Below the pieces are notes generated by a model. It did not search any database. It had not been told where the DNA came from and was given only the letters and a program-made list of their open reading frames with translations. The position numbers were made by a program, and so were the translations under genes. A stretch of DNA of 40,753 bases from Pirellulaceae bacterium (lineage in GTDB: Bacteria; Planctomycetota; Planctomycetia; Pirellulales; Pirellulaceae), in the NCBI GenBank assembly GCA_016784735.1, contig JADHUC010000075.1:1-40753 (forward strand), in the 5' to 3' direction. Shown piece by piece: positions 26,401 to 33,359 of the stretch. Position 1 is the first letter of the stretch, and each line of letters starts with the position of its first letter.

Positions 26401-26842
26401 CGTACAGGTAGTCCAACGCGTCCGCCGCGTCACTCAAATGGCGCAAGAGTTCGTCTCGCGGGATTCCGTCCAGTCCCGATTCTCGGCACGCGTCGAATCT
26501 ATCCTTCAGACTTGCCGAAGCCAGTTCGGAGACGATCACCAGGCGTCCGCCGACAATCTCGATGCGTTCCAACGAGAGCAAGAGCGGATGGTGGACTTCT
26601 TTGATCTGTTCCATTGCCGCTAATTCGCGCGATGCTCCCGCTTCGTCGAGCGTTCCGTGGACGAATTTGACGGCCTTCAACAGGCCGCCGGGCGCCTCCG
26701 CCTTCCATACCTCGCCGTAGCCGCCGATGCCGATCTGTTCCTGCAGGACGTATCCTGGGATCGGTTCTCTCTGGTTGCCAGGATGAGCGGCTGGGCGAGA
26801 GTCGAGCATATTATCTGATGCCTGTTCAGTTGGCGTTGTCAT
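23420..26842 (-). CDS. Ser/Thr protein kinase fused to a tubulin/FtsZ-like domain
   Basis: This 1140-aa cytoplasmic fusion has a Hanks-type kinase at about residues 31-290: GIGGYGEVWKA, Lys59 in KAVKFV, DVKPENLLL, VADFGLVRN, YAAPEVLRG. The catalytic loop reads HLD where most kinases have HRD. After a basic Ser/Arg-rich linker comes a Rossmann-like start (AVFIGLGHTGTQTLARLHQR, then LLIDTD) and, at about 505-527, VASTAGGTGSGAVLDLAYVV. This last is the glycine-rich GTP-binding loop of the tubulin/FtsZ superfamily, in the form seen in bacterial tubulin-like (Tubulin_2 type) proteins. About 600 further residues contain helices and an acidic stretch. ATG 26842 overlaps the stop of the AAA+ gene as ATGA, so the two are translationally coupled; the long upstream extension to 27046 is the other gene. 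A GTP-dependent assembly under kinase control is inferred. Confidence 0.88.
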   Translation of the reverse strand: MTTPTEQASDNMLDSRPAAHPGNQREPIPGYVLQEQIGIGGYGEVWKAEAPGGLLKAVKFVHGTLDEAGASRELAAMEQIKEVHHPLLLSLERIEIVGGRLVIVSELASASLKDRFDACRESGLDGIPRDELLRHLSDAADALDYLYEEHSLQHLDVKPENLLLVGNRIKVADFGLVRNLSEVNDSAGSGLTPMYAAPEVLRGEPSRSSDQYSLAIVYQQMLTGEPPFAGRTSAQLAAQHHHCKPVLTPLPQPDQAVVSRALSKDPPKRFPGCRVLVDNLQRAGAHGSGGRRTRASRRNTSNPRASADAGCGDAHNDWAVAKTTPFSLENSAIENLPAIDLSERTAEYRPAVFIGLGHTGTQTLARLHQRLAENFGELDRVPCLQMLLIDTDVQSLGQATEAKDAAAVRGRDTMVIPLRRPNEYRAKSEQLLQWLGRRWLYNIPRSLSTEGFRPLGRLALVDHCDKLIERLRATIAKATDAESLAASTKNSGIPFQNKPPRVFIVASTAGGTGSGAVLDLAYVVRELLVEQGVPDDAVYGILAHSTTRKAGERDLALANTYALLMELKHLTHVGGHYAGDDAFHLVSSYQRDATFQHTYLVHLGDELNDVQYESAVGVLADYLYLNSVTPACAFFDSSREDSAKDDPPASATMRTFAVGRARQRDDGPPDAELAALCRSVLDRWLGGRADDCDSEEADTDELDAASDSPCDKEESLDPNIPGIVAQQASSLNLKLATLVEHAIEIVQSEFGCDVDVYLGQVITGIGPNGQRAGHNASTQDVAQEPFGVIDRLMERPNIGHLRIPKADGLCGILTRQLAKLLAAKTTAVREWLAGLLDLPDMRVDGAWRAAICFATQVGKLESTASQVVQRLSDEIAELTNSTPECQADKQLLHYGRLRAYEMAHRCVRDGVRAMRMELAAIADDLRKLRDGLSQVAAKFDSCRAGKADEPEQDIGGQSPGDAGTPGPSPRFVDLMDRQMRNRFAGADGSLQSLFTGKMRDPQLLYKSFRETGRVVLRGRSQKPGVHSPDHQSPGGEPKSSAVKTLIAESTPKLMECGGGKRMLLVAGDQSDVDRMKRKIERAAGDRITALVGPVSDALVCCEMEGVPLDNIAASLIGGRREYAELASRLHTRTDVPWPDA

Positions 26843-28167
26843 TTGCCCCTCAATACCGTCGCGAAATAGCTCCTGGCAGCGCGGTCGAAGTACTCGGGAC
26901 GCATCTCCAGCGGCAGATCGTTGTAGCTGCAGTAGGCGCGGATTTGGCTGAGTAAATCGCGCGGATGACAGCGACGGAGCGGCCGGCCAGCGGCTTCGTA
27001 ATGCTGTGCGATAACTTGATCGACGATGTCCTTTCGGTACTCGCATCGAAACTGGTCGGCGTACAGTTCAAACAGGATGTGAAACTCTTCCACGTCGGGA
27101 TCGGATATTTCGATCTTGTACGGAATTCGCCGCAGGAATGCTTCGTCGACCAGATCTTCTGGTTCAAGGTTCGTCGAGAAGATAATCAACTGTTCGAACG
27201 GCACCTGGATTTTTTTTCCCGTGGATAGCGTCAAGTAATCGTGCCGGCTTTCCAGCGGCACAATCCAGCGATTCAACAGGTCTTCCGGAGCGATGCGCTG
27301 CCGACCGAAATCGTCGATCAGCAAACAGCCGCAATTGCTTTTCATTTGAATGGGCGCTTCGCTCACATTGCTGTGCGGGTCGTGGCGAATCTCCAGGTTG
27401 TCCATCGTCAACTCGCCACCTACCACCACGGTGGGGCGGCGGATTTTCATCCAACGCCGATCGTGTTCGCGCAGCTTGATCAAACCGTTCGAGTGTCCTT
27501 TCACTTCATGGTGGTAGGAAGCGTCGTACAGTTTTATCACGTTCGCGTCTTCCAGGATCGCGTGGGGAATCCAGACCTCCTGGCCAAAGCATAATGTGAT
27601 TCGCTTGGCGAGCGTCGATTTGCCATTGCCCGGCGCTCCGTACAGAAACATGCCGGCGCCGGAGTTTACCGCGGGGCCGAGCAATTCAAAAATGTCGGAG
27701 TTGATCGTGATGTCGCCAAACGCTTCTTCCAGTTGATGCCGGCGAGGAGATTCCGCGCTGACCGCTTGAGCTTCGACCGCGATCACATAGTCCATAAGCG
27801 GCACCGGCGCCGGCCCTACGTACGCGCACGCGTCCGCATACGCCCGCGCACGCCGGCGTCCTTGCTCGCTGAGCGTGTAGTAGTAGTCGTTAAAGGCTGC
27901 CGAGCCTGCGTGGACCACCACTTGCTTGGCTCGGAGCGAGGCCAGCAGGCTTTCGATGACACCGAACGGCAAACACAACGCGTCGGCTATCCTGCGCCCG
28001 CTGCTGGTGCCCGTGTGTCCGAGGAATTTGCAGACCAGCGATTCGATGAAACCCTCGCTCAAACCCGTTTCTTTCATCGAACGCGGTTCGGTCGGCCAGA
28101 ATGTGTCGTCCGACAACAAAGTCGAAAGCAGTTCTTTGCTAATCTCTTGCGTAATCGTCGCCGACAT
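26839..28167 (-). CDS. AAA+ ATPase with N-terminal winged-helix-like domain
   Basis: The 442-aa cytoplasmic protein has an N-terminal half (about 40-115) that looks like a winged helix (GFIESLVCKFLGHTGTSSGR, NDYYYTLSEQGRRRARAYAD) and a short conserved-looking link YVGPAPVPLMDYV. The ATPase core has Walker A YGAPGNGKSTL (176-186), Walker B CLLIDDFG, sensor IFSTNLEPEDL and an arginine-finger-like FLRRIPYK. I recognise this layout from a family of uncharacterised AAA+ proteins, not from a named enzyme. ATG 28167 (GAGGGT upstream) is chosen over the longer frame from 28239. It is the first gene of a two-gene operon with the kinase/tubulin-like protein and diverges from the FHA-EAL gene, so it may remodel or load that assembly (inference). 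Confidence 0.88.
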   Translation of the reverse strand: MSATITQEISKELLSTLLSDDTFWPTEPRSMKETGLSEGFIESLVCKFLGHTGTSSGRRIADALCLPFGVIESLLASLRAKQVVVHAGSAAFNDYYYTLSEQGRRRARAYADACAYVGPAPVPLMDYVIAVEAQAVSAESPRRHQLEEAFGDITINSDIFELLGPAVNSGAGMFLYGAPGNGKSTLAKRITLCFGQEVWIPHAILEDANVIKLYDASYHHEVKGHSNGLIKLREHDRRWMKIRRPTVVVGGELTMDNLEIRHDPHSNVSEAPIQMKSNCGCLLIDDFGRQRIAPEDLLNRWIVPLESRHDYLTLSTGKKIQVPFEQLIIFSTNLEPEDLVDEAFLRRIPYKIEISDPDVEEFHILFELYADQFRCEYRKDIVDQVIAQHYEAAGRPLRRCHPRDLLSQIRAYCSYNDLPLEMRPEYFDRAARSYFATVLRGK

Positions 28168-28428
28168 GATTGTTGTGACCCTCACAAAAGCTACTACGTG
28201 TCCGGAACGCGCGCCGCCAGAGGCGCATGATCCCCACAATTCTAGGTCAGAAACAAAGCCGGTGGTGGTTCGCGATCAAGCCGTTCTGGCACGGTTCGAA
28301 TACGTGAACTAAGCTTCTCTTGCGGACTCGATGTCCGCGCGGTGGTGGAACCATCGCTTCCTCCGTGCATTTGCGTTGCTTCGCCCGGCAGCGAGTTCGG
28401 CTAACAGGGCTACAGGGACTTGGCTATC

Positions 28429-29517
28429 ATGCTAAGTGGGATCCACGCACTGACAGATTCCGTTTGGTTCCTGGCGGGACAGATCAGCGGTTCCGAACCG
28501 GTCCGCCTCGTCCCCGTTCATTCCACCCCGTTTCACGTCGGCCGGCGACCGGGACTCGCTTTGTGCATCCCGCGTCAGACGATTTCGGGACTGCATGCCG
28601 AGATTGTCCCGGACACTGAGTCGCTGCTGGTGCGTGACCTGGGAAGCACGAACGGGACGTTCGTGAACGGCCGTCAGATCGTCGAGACGCAGGTACAGGA
28701 GGAGGATCTGGTCCAGTTTGCCGACGTACCGTTCCGCGTTCGCCGGCAGGATTCGACCAGCGCAAATCAAACCGTCCAGGAGGAAGTACACGACCAAGCC
28801 TTCGCTTTAGTCCAGTTGGATCGGATCATCAGCGAACGAGCCGTCATACCTTACTACCAGCCGATCGTCGACTTGGCCGGCGGGGATACTATCGGTTACG
28901 AAGTGCTGGCTCGAAGCAATCTGGTGGGCATGCACGGAGCGCAGGACATGTTTCAGGCCGCACTGCGATTGGACGTCGAAGTCGAGCTGAGCCGAATGTT
29001 CCGCTGGGAAGGCATTCGAGCAACCGCTTCGTTGGGTAATCCACCTCACCTTTTTGTCAATACACACCCAAAAGAGCTTGTCGAACCTGGCCTCCCGCAG
29101 TCGGTCGCGGCTGTTCGAGAAGTCAGCCCCAGTCAACCGATCACGCTGGAGATTCACGAAGCGGCGGTGACCGATCCCAAATCCATGAGGGACCTGCGTC
29201 TGGCGCTGCGCGACTTGGACATCCGATTGGCGTTCGACGATTTTGGCGCGGGGCAAACGCGGTTGGTCGAACTGATCGAAGTGCGCCCCGATTACTTGAA
29301 ATTCGACATGGCCCTGATTCGCGACATTCACCTGGCACCTTGCGAGCGTCAGGAGATGCTGGGCACGCTGGTGCGGATGGTGAACAACTTGGGCGTCGTA
29401 CCGTTGGCCGAAGGGATCGAATGCGCCGGCGAACACGACACGTGCGTGCAGCTTGGTTTCCAACTAGGCCAAGGATTCCACTACGGCAGGCCCGCCCCGG
29501 CTTTCTCCGGCGACTGA
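28429..29517 (+). CDS. FHA-EAL domain signalling protein
   Basis: The 362-aa protein joins an FHA domain (about 30-106) to an EAL domain (about 130-355). FHA landmarks are FHVGRRPG, SGLHAEI and LGSTNGTFVNG, which bind phosphothreonine peptides. EAL landmarks are YEVLAR (EVL in place of EAL), NTHPKE, LEIHEA, FDDFGAG, LKFDM and AEGIEC; most metal-ligand and catalytic positions seem present, so it may hydrolyse c-di-GMP or only bind it. No GGDEF domain is attached. ATG 28429 is preferred over TTG 28420 because AGGGA lies 10 nt upstream. It diverges from the AAA+ and kinase genes across 261 bp, and its FHA domain is a natural reader for that kinase (inference). Confidence 0.92.
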   Translation: MLSGIHALTDSVWFLAGQISGSEPVRLVPVHSTPFHVGRRPGLALCIPRQTISGLHAEIVPDTESLLVRDLGSTNGTFVNGRQIVETQVQEEDLVQFADVPFRVRRQDSTSANQTVQEEVHDQAFALVQLDRIISERAVIPYYQPIVDLAGGDTIGYEVLARSNLVGMHGAQDMFQAALRLDVEVELSRMFRWEGIRATASLGNPPHLFVNTHPKELVEPGLPQSVAAVREVSPSQPITLEIHEAAVTDPKSMRDLRLALRDLDIRLAFDDFGAGQTRLVELIEVRPDYLKFDMALIRDIHLAPCERQEMLGTLVRMVNNLGVVPLAEGIECAGEHDTCVQLGFQLGQGFHYGRPAPAFSGD

Positions 29518-29558
29518 TCTCACCGACCAGCCCTTCTTCGCCCTACTATCCTGCTTCC

Positions 29559-29623
29559 TCGTTTAACCGCAAGCCGGAGGCGTGCGCGTTCCGCCGCGCA
29601 CCCCTCCGGCTTGCGGTTAAACA
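29559..29623. repeat. TCGTTTAACC-family palindrome
   Basis: TCGTTTAACCGCAAGCCGGA... at 29559 pairs with ...CTCCGGCTTGCGGTTAAACA ending about 29623, with a mismatch near the loop and at the last base. The inner arm matches that of the element at 6346. It lies 41 bp after the FHA-EAL stop codon. Confidence 0.85.
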
Positions 29624-29719
29624 ATATCGAACGCTGCAGAAATCGAGAGGTCATTCTATTGGCGGTCCTGTCATACTCCGACCTTTGCCCACAGCGACAG
29701 GATTTCGTACAATGCCCTC

Positions 29720-29881
29720 ATGCTCACCTACGTGTGCGTCCTTGCCTTCTTCCTGTTCGGCTACATGTGGCTGCGGGGCATCGTGCTGCGCCAAGAAAAA
29801 ATGCGTTGGGCGCGTCGCCGGCAGTGGCGTCGGTGGATGCTCGATCAACTGACGAAAGAGCCGCCGGAAGGCGAGGACTAG
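29720..29881 (+). CDS. Putative 53-aa membrane microprotein
   Basis: The frame begins MLTYVCVLAFFLFGYMWLRG, a strong membrane helix, continues with a basic helix (RQEKMRWARRRQWRRWM) and ends with an acidic tail (KEPPEGED). This hydrophobic-basic-acidic layout is protein-like and unlike the Arg/Pro-rich random frames around it. No good ribosome binding site is visible, so expression is uncertain. No family is recognised. It lies between the FHA-EAL gene and dhaK on the same strand. Confidence 0.45.
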   Translation: MLTYVCVLAFFLFGYMWLRGIVLRQEKMRWARRRQWRRWMLDQLTKEPPEGED

Positions 29882-30001
29882 TGGGTGACCGCCGGTTCAA
29901 TACTTGACGACTCGTCGGGTTGCGAAAACAGGACTGCTTGGACTACCCTGTCTGCTAACGACATTCCAGCGTTTCAACAAACTGCCGCGGAGACATTCGC
30001 T

Positions 30002-31003
30002 ATGGTGATGAAGAAGTTTATCAATGATCCAGCCAACCTGACTGCCGAGTTGCTCGAAGGATTCGCCAGTGCCTATCGCGACAAGATCGCGCTGGTCGGC
30101 GAAAAACTGGTCGTGCGGGCCAATCCGAAGCCCAAGGAGAAAGTGGCCATCGTGACTCTGGGTGGGGCGGGTCACGAACCGGCGCTCAGCGGCTTCGTTG
30201 GCGATGGCATGCTGGATATCTCGGTGGTGGGTGACATCTTCGCGGCGCCGGGACCGCCGAAAGTGTTCGAGGCATTGAAGATGGCCGACCGCGAGGCGGG
30301 CGTGCTGTTCGTCGTCCTGAACCATGCCGGCGACGTGATGAGCGCCAACGTAGCCATGGAAATGGCCGCAGAGGAGGGTTTGAATGTCAAGATGATTCTC
30401 ACTCACGAGGACATCGCACCCGGCATGGACGCGCCGGACGAAGACCGCCGCGGGCTGGTGGGCTGCGTCCCGCTGTACAAAGTGGCCGGGGCCGCGGCCG
30501 AGGCAGGCGCGACCTTGGATGAAGTGTACGCGGTCGCCGACAAGTACAACCGCAACATGGCGACATTGGCCGTGGCTCTGAAGACGGCCACCCATCCGGC
30601 TTCGGGGCAGGCGATTTTCGAGTTGGCCGACGACGAGATGGAAATCGGCATGGGCCAGCATGGCGAGGCCGGCACCGGCCATTCGAAGATCATGAGCGCC
30701 GACCAGACGGCCGCCACCATGGCCGAGCAACTGATCAAGGCCATCGGTGTCGGCAGCGGCGACAAGATTCTGGCGTTGATCAACGGCGCGGGCGCGACCA
30801 CGCTGATGGAGATGTTCATTGTGTACCGCGGCCTCGACAAGTTCCTGGCCGACAAGGGCATCGAAATCGCACGCGGGCGATGCGGCGAGCTGTTGACCGT
30901 CCAGGAAATGGCCGGCTTTCAAATGCACTTGGCCAAACTGGACGACCAATTGACCGAGTTGTGGGACGCCCCGTGCGACACGCCGTATTTGACCGTACGG
31001 TGA
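30002..31003 (+). CDS. dhaK: Dihydroxyacetone kinase DhaK subunit
   Basis: This is the substrate-binding subunit of a dihydroxyacetone-type kinase, which holds a small ketose covalently through a His. From ATG 30002 (GGAG about 9 nt upstream) it is 333 aa. The family start MKKFINDPANLTAELLEGF is followed by VTLGGAGHEPALSGFVGDGM and LNHAGDVMSANVAMEMA. EIGMGQHGEAGTGHSKIM contains the His that binds substrate in E. coli DhaK. The C-terminus (ALINGAGATTLMEMFIVYRG) is also typical. The DhaL gene follows after 64 bp; no PTS-type DhaM is present, so the donor is probably ATP. Related kinases act on ketotetroses such as erythrulose, and the LsrF-like gene downstream suggests a substrate other than plain dihydroxyacetone. 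Confidence 0.93.
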   Translation: MVMKKFINDPANLTAELLEGFASAYRDKIALVGEKLVVRANPKPKEKVAIVTLGGAGHEPALSGFVGDGMLDISVVGDIFAAPGPPKVFEALKMADREAGVLFVVLNHAGDVMSANVAMEMAAEEGLNVKMILTHEDIAPGMDAPDEDRRGLVGCVPLYKVAGAAAEAGATLDEVYAVADKYNRNMATLAVALKTATHPASGQAIFELADDEMEIGMGQHGEAGTGHSKIMSADQTAATMAEQLIKAIGVGSGDKILALINGAGATTLMEMFIVYRGLDKFLADKGIEIARGRCGELLTVQEMAGFQMHLAKLDDQLTELWDAPCDTPYLTVR

Positions 31004-31011
31004 CGTTGTAA

Positions 31012-31042
31012 GATCCGAAATCCGAATATCGAAATTCGAAAC
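31012..31042. repeat. Short CCGAAATCCGAATATCGAAATT repeat unit
   Basis: The gap between dhaK and dhaL holds the period-like word GATCCGAAATCCGAATATCG followed by AAATTCGAAAC. I recall similar strings recurring between genes of planctomycetes, but in this window there is only one copy, so support is weak. Confidence 0.35.
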
Positions 31043-31067
31043 AGAATCGACGAGAGACAAAGAGTAG

Positions 31068-31703
31068 ATGGCGGAACAGATCGGTATCGAAGAAATCCGC
31101 GAAATGATTCTGGCTGCGGTCGACCTGATTAAGGCTCAGCAGGACGAGCTATCTCGGCTGGACGCGGCTATTGGCGACGGCGATCACGGGATGGCGATAT
31201 GTCGCGCCATGGACGCCGCTGCCAAGGCGTTGGACGAGAACGCCGGCCAAAGCATCGACAAGACGCTAAAGGCCATCGGCTGGGCGGTCATGGGTATCGA
31301 TGGCGGATCGACCGGGCCGCTGTTCGGTTCGCTGTTTAGCGGAATGGCCAAGGCCGCGAAAGACGCGGACTCGCTGGACGGCCCGGCGTTGGCGGCCATG
31401 TTCCAGCAGGGGCTGGCGGGCATCCGGAAGCACAGCCGAGCTGCGGTAGGCGATAAGACATTGATCGACGCCATCGAACCAGCCGTCCAAGCCATGCGCG
31501 AAACCGCGGCCTCCGGCGCGGCAATCTCGGCAATTCTGGATGCCGGCGCAAGAGCTGCTGGCGAAGGCGCCAAAGCCACGGTGGACATGCAAGCCAGGTT
31601 CGGTCGAGCGAAAAACCTGGGCGAACGGTCGATCGGCCACGTCGATCCTGGGGCGGCCAGCGCCGCGTTGTTGTTTGCCGGCCTTGCCAAAGCCATGGCG
31701 TGA
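31068..31703 (+). CDS. dhaL: Dihydroxyacetone kinase DhaL subunit (nucleotide-binding)
   Basis: This 211-aa subunit carries the nucleotide and phosphorylates the ketose bound to DhaK. The metal- and phosphate-binding signature is SRLDAAIGDGDHGMAI (about residues 28-43). Other family stretches are GGSTGPLFGSLFSGMAKA, the ARAAGEGAKAT motif and a C-terminal DPGAASAALLFAGLA. Length matches DhaL. In ATP-dependent two-subunit kinases DhaL binds ATP directly, which fits the absence of dhaM. It lies between dhaK and the LsrF-like aldolase on one strand. Confidence 0.93.
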   Translation: MAEQIGIEEIREMILAAVDLIKAQQDELSRLDAAIGDGDHGMAICRAMDAAAKALDENAGQSIDKTLKAIGWAVMGIDGGSTGPLFGSLFSGMAKAAKDADSLDGPALAAMFQQGLAGIRKHSRAAVGDKTLIDAIEPAVQAMRETAASGAAISAILDAGARAAGEGAKATVDMQARFGRAKNLGERSIGHVDPGAASAALLFAGLAKAMA

Positions 31704-31767
31704 CCCGAAAATGGCGCGTTCGGCGTGGCCACTATGGCCCCTCTAATAGTCCTGCGACACTGACACC

Positions 31768-31829
31768 AGCCCGACGCGCGAGCGAGGGACGATAAACAGC
31801 ACTATTCTCCCTCGCTGGCGCGTCGGGCT
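31768..31829. repeat. AGCCCGACGCGC palindrome
   Basis: Arms 31768-31789 (AGCCCGACGCGCGAGCGAGG...) and 31808-31829 pair with one mismatch. It lies between dhaL and the LsrF-like gene, 65 bp after the dhaL stop. A different family from the TCGTTTAACC elements, also familiar from planctomycete intergenic DNA. Confidence 0.85.
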
Positions 31830-31899
31830 AGTGACACACTTATTTCTGGAACGGACCATTTTTTCCAATTACAGATCCACCAACGAAGGAAACACCACA

Positions 31900-32787
31900 A
31901 TGCCCGAAGAATCAGGCAATATCGAAGCGCAACGGTTCGGTGTCGGCGTCCCGATGCAGGAAGAACCATTCTACGTCAGAGGCTCGAACCATCTGGATTG
32001 GGGCATGCAGGATCGGCTGAGCCGCATGTTTAACCCGAAGACGGGCAAGACGGTCATGTTGGCGTTCGACCACGGCTACATCATGGGACCGACCTCCGGC
32101 CTGGAACGCATGGATCTGACCGTGCGCCGGCTGGTCCCGCACAGCGACGTGATCATGTGCACTCGTGGCGCGCTCCGAGCGACCATTCCACCGACGTTCA
32201 GCAAGCCGGTGTCGCTACGCGTGACGGCCGGTTCGACGGTGCTGGTAGGCGACGATCTGTTCAACGAGTGCATCGGTGTGGACATCGAAGAGGCGGTTCG
32301 GCTGAACGCCACAATAATGGCCGTCCAGGTATGCATCGGCGGCAAGTACGAACACGTGACGATCCGCAATCTGGTCCAAGCTATCGACGCCGGCAACAAG
32401 TACGGCATACCGACACTGGGCGTTACGGCGGTGGGCCGCGAAATGGCGCGCGATGCCCGCTACCTGGGAATGGCCTCGCGTGTACTTGCCGAATTGGGCG
32501 CGCATGTCATCAAGACGTACTACTGCGAAGAAGGGTTCGAACGAGTCACAGCCGGGTGCCCCGTGCCGATCGTGATTGCCGGCGGAAAGAAACTCCCGGA
32601 ACTTGAAGCGATGACAATGTGCTACAACGCGATCGATCAAGGAGCCTGCGGCGTCGACATGGGCCGAAACATCTTCCAGGCCGACGACCCGGTAGCCATG
32701 ATTCAAGCCGTCCGCGCCATAGTCCATGACGGGGAGAAGCCTGACAAAGCGCTCGAAATATACGAAACGCTGAAACAGGAAGGTTAG
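31900..32787 (+). CDS. lsrF: LsrF-like class I aldolase/thiolase
   Basis: The 295-aa protein of the DeoC/FbaB class I aldolase group closely follows E. coli LsrF as I remember it: LDWGMQDRLSRMFNPKTGKT, VMLAFDHGYIMGPTSGLERM, VIMCTRGALRATIPP, IKTYYCEEGFERVTAGCPVP, IVIAGGKKLPELEAM and CGVDMGRNIFQ. LsrF ends autoinducer-2 breakdown by cleaving 3-hydroxy-5-phosphonooxypentane-2,4-dione and transferring acetyl to CoA. The Lys in IKTYY is the expected Schiff-base residue. The start is ATG 31900 with AAGGA upstream. LsrK and LsrG are absent; the neighbours are DhaK and DhaL, so the substrate may be another phosphorylated diketone or ketose. A palindrome separates it from dhaL. Confidence 0.88.
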   Translation: MPEESGNIEAQRFGVGVPMQEEPFYVRGSNHLDWGMQDRLSRMFNPKTGKTVMLAFDHGYIMGPTSGLERMDLTVRRLVPHSDVIMCTRGALRATIPPTFSKPVSLRVTAGSTVLVGDDLFNECIGVDIEEAVRLNATIMAVQVCIGGKYEHVTIRNLVQAIDAGNKYGIPTLGVTAVGREMARDARYLGMASRVLAELGAHVIKTYYCEEGFERVTAGCPVPIVIAGGKKLPELEAMTMCYNAIDQGACGVDMGRNIFQADDPVAMIQAVRAIVHDGEKPDKALEIYETLKQEG

Positions 32788-32833
32788 TGGGGAGACAGTC
32801 TATACCGCTACCGCTGCGGATTGGCGCACGGGC

Positions 32834-32916
32834 TCGTTTAACCCGAAGCCGGAGGCGATGGCTGTTGGGCCGTCTGCGCCGGTGCCCGCCATCGCCTCGG
32901 GCTTCGGGTTAAACGA
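32834..32916. repeat. TCGTTTAACC-family palindrome, CCGAAGCC type
   Basis: TCGTTTAACCCGAAGCCGGA... at 32834 pairs with a right arm ending CTTCGGGTTAAACGA at 32916, with a slight mismatch. The body is CGAAGCC, against GCAAGCC at 6346 and 29559, yet both arms changed together. It lies between the convergent LsrF-like gene and the small membrane protein gene. Confidence 0.88.
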
Positions 32917-32922
32917 GGCATC

Positions 32923-33294
32923 CTACCGTTTTCTCTTCTGCCTGGAGCCGCTTCTTTTCTTCTTGGGCAGCGGTGTCAGCATCCATCCGACGAATTCCAG
33001 CGCCGCCACGACCGCGACGATCAGGGCGACCAGAGGGAGCGTCTTGGGGCGTGCCAACGCCAACATGCCGCCAAGCAGGACGGCGAACATCAACCGCGGA
33101 GGGAATCTCTCGCAAATCGTCACGATTTGCGGCAGGGCCAACCAGATCACTCCGAGCCCCAGGCCGACTCGCAGGCACATGGCTGCCAGCATTTTCGTTT
33201 GGTTACCGTCATAGCCAAACCATACAACGGCCGCCGCGATGAGCGCAAGTATGGAAAGCACCCCTAGAATATGGCGCCGCACGGTTATGTTCAT
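32923..33294 (-). CDS. Small four-helix membrane protein
   Basis: The 123-aa hydrophobic protein has about four membrane segments (ILGVLSILALIAAAVVWF, MCLRVGLGLGVIWLAL, LMFAVLLGGMLALA, VALIVAVVAALEFVGWML) and a very basic C-terminus (PKKKRSGSRQKRKR). I do not recognise a family. ATG 33294 is chosen. A TTG at 33363 would overlap the stop of the upstream aldolase-like gene, but the added residues are charged and unconvincing. It follows that gene on the same strand, so it may be co-transcribed. Confidence 0.65.
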   Translation of the reverse strand: MNITVRRHILGVLSILALIAAAVVWFGYDGNQTKMLAAMCLRVGLGLGVIWLALPQIVTICERFPPRLMFAVLLGGMLALARPKTLPLVALIVAVVAALEFVGWMLTPLPKKKRSGSRQKRKR

Positions 33295-33359
33295 AGTGTC
33301 GGCGTGGGCAGATTTTCTTTCGCGAATTGCCTTGCGCGCCCTTCCCTTATGCGAGGGAC

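Noticed and set aside
26843..27046. Possible 68-residue extension of the kinase/tubulin-like protein
   Set aside because: It lies wholly inside the AAA+ gene; the ATGA overlap at 26839-26842 marks the true start.
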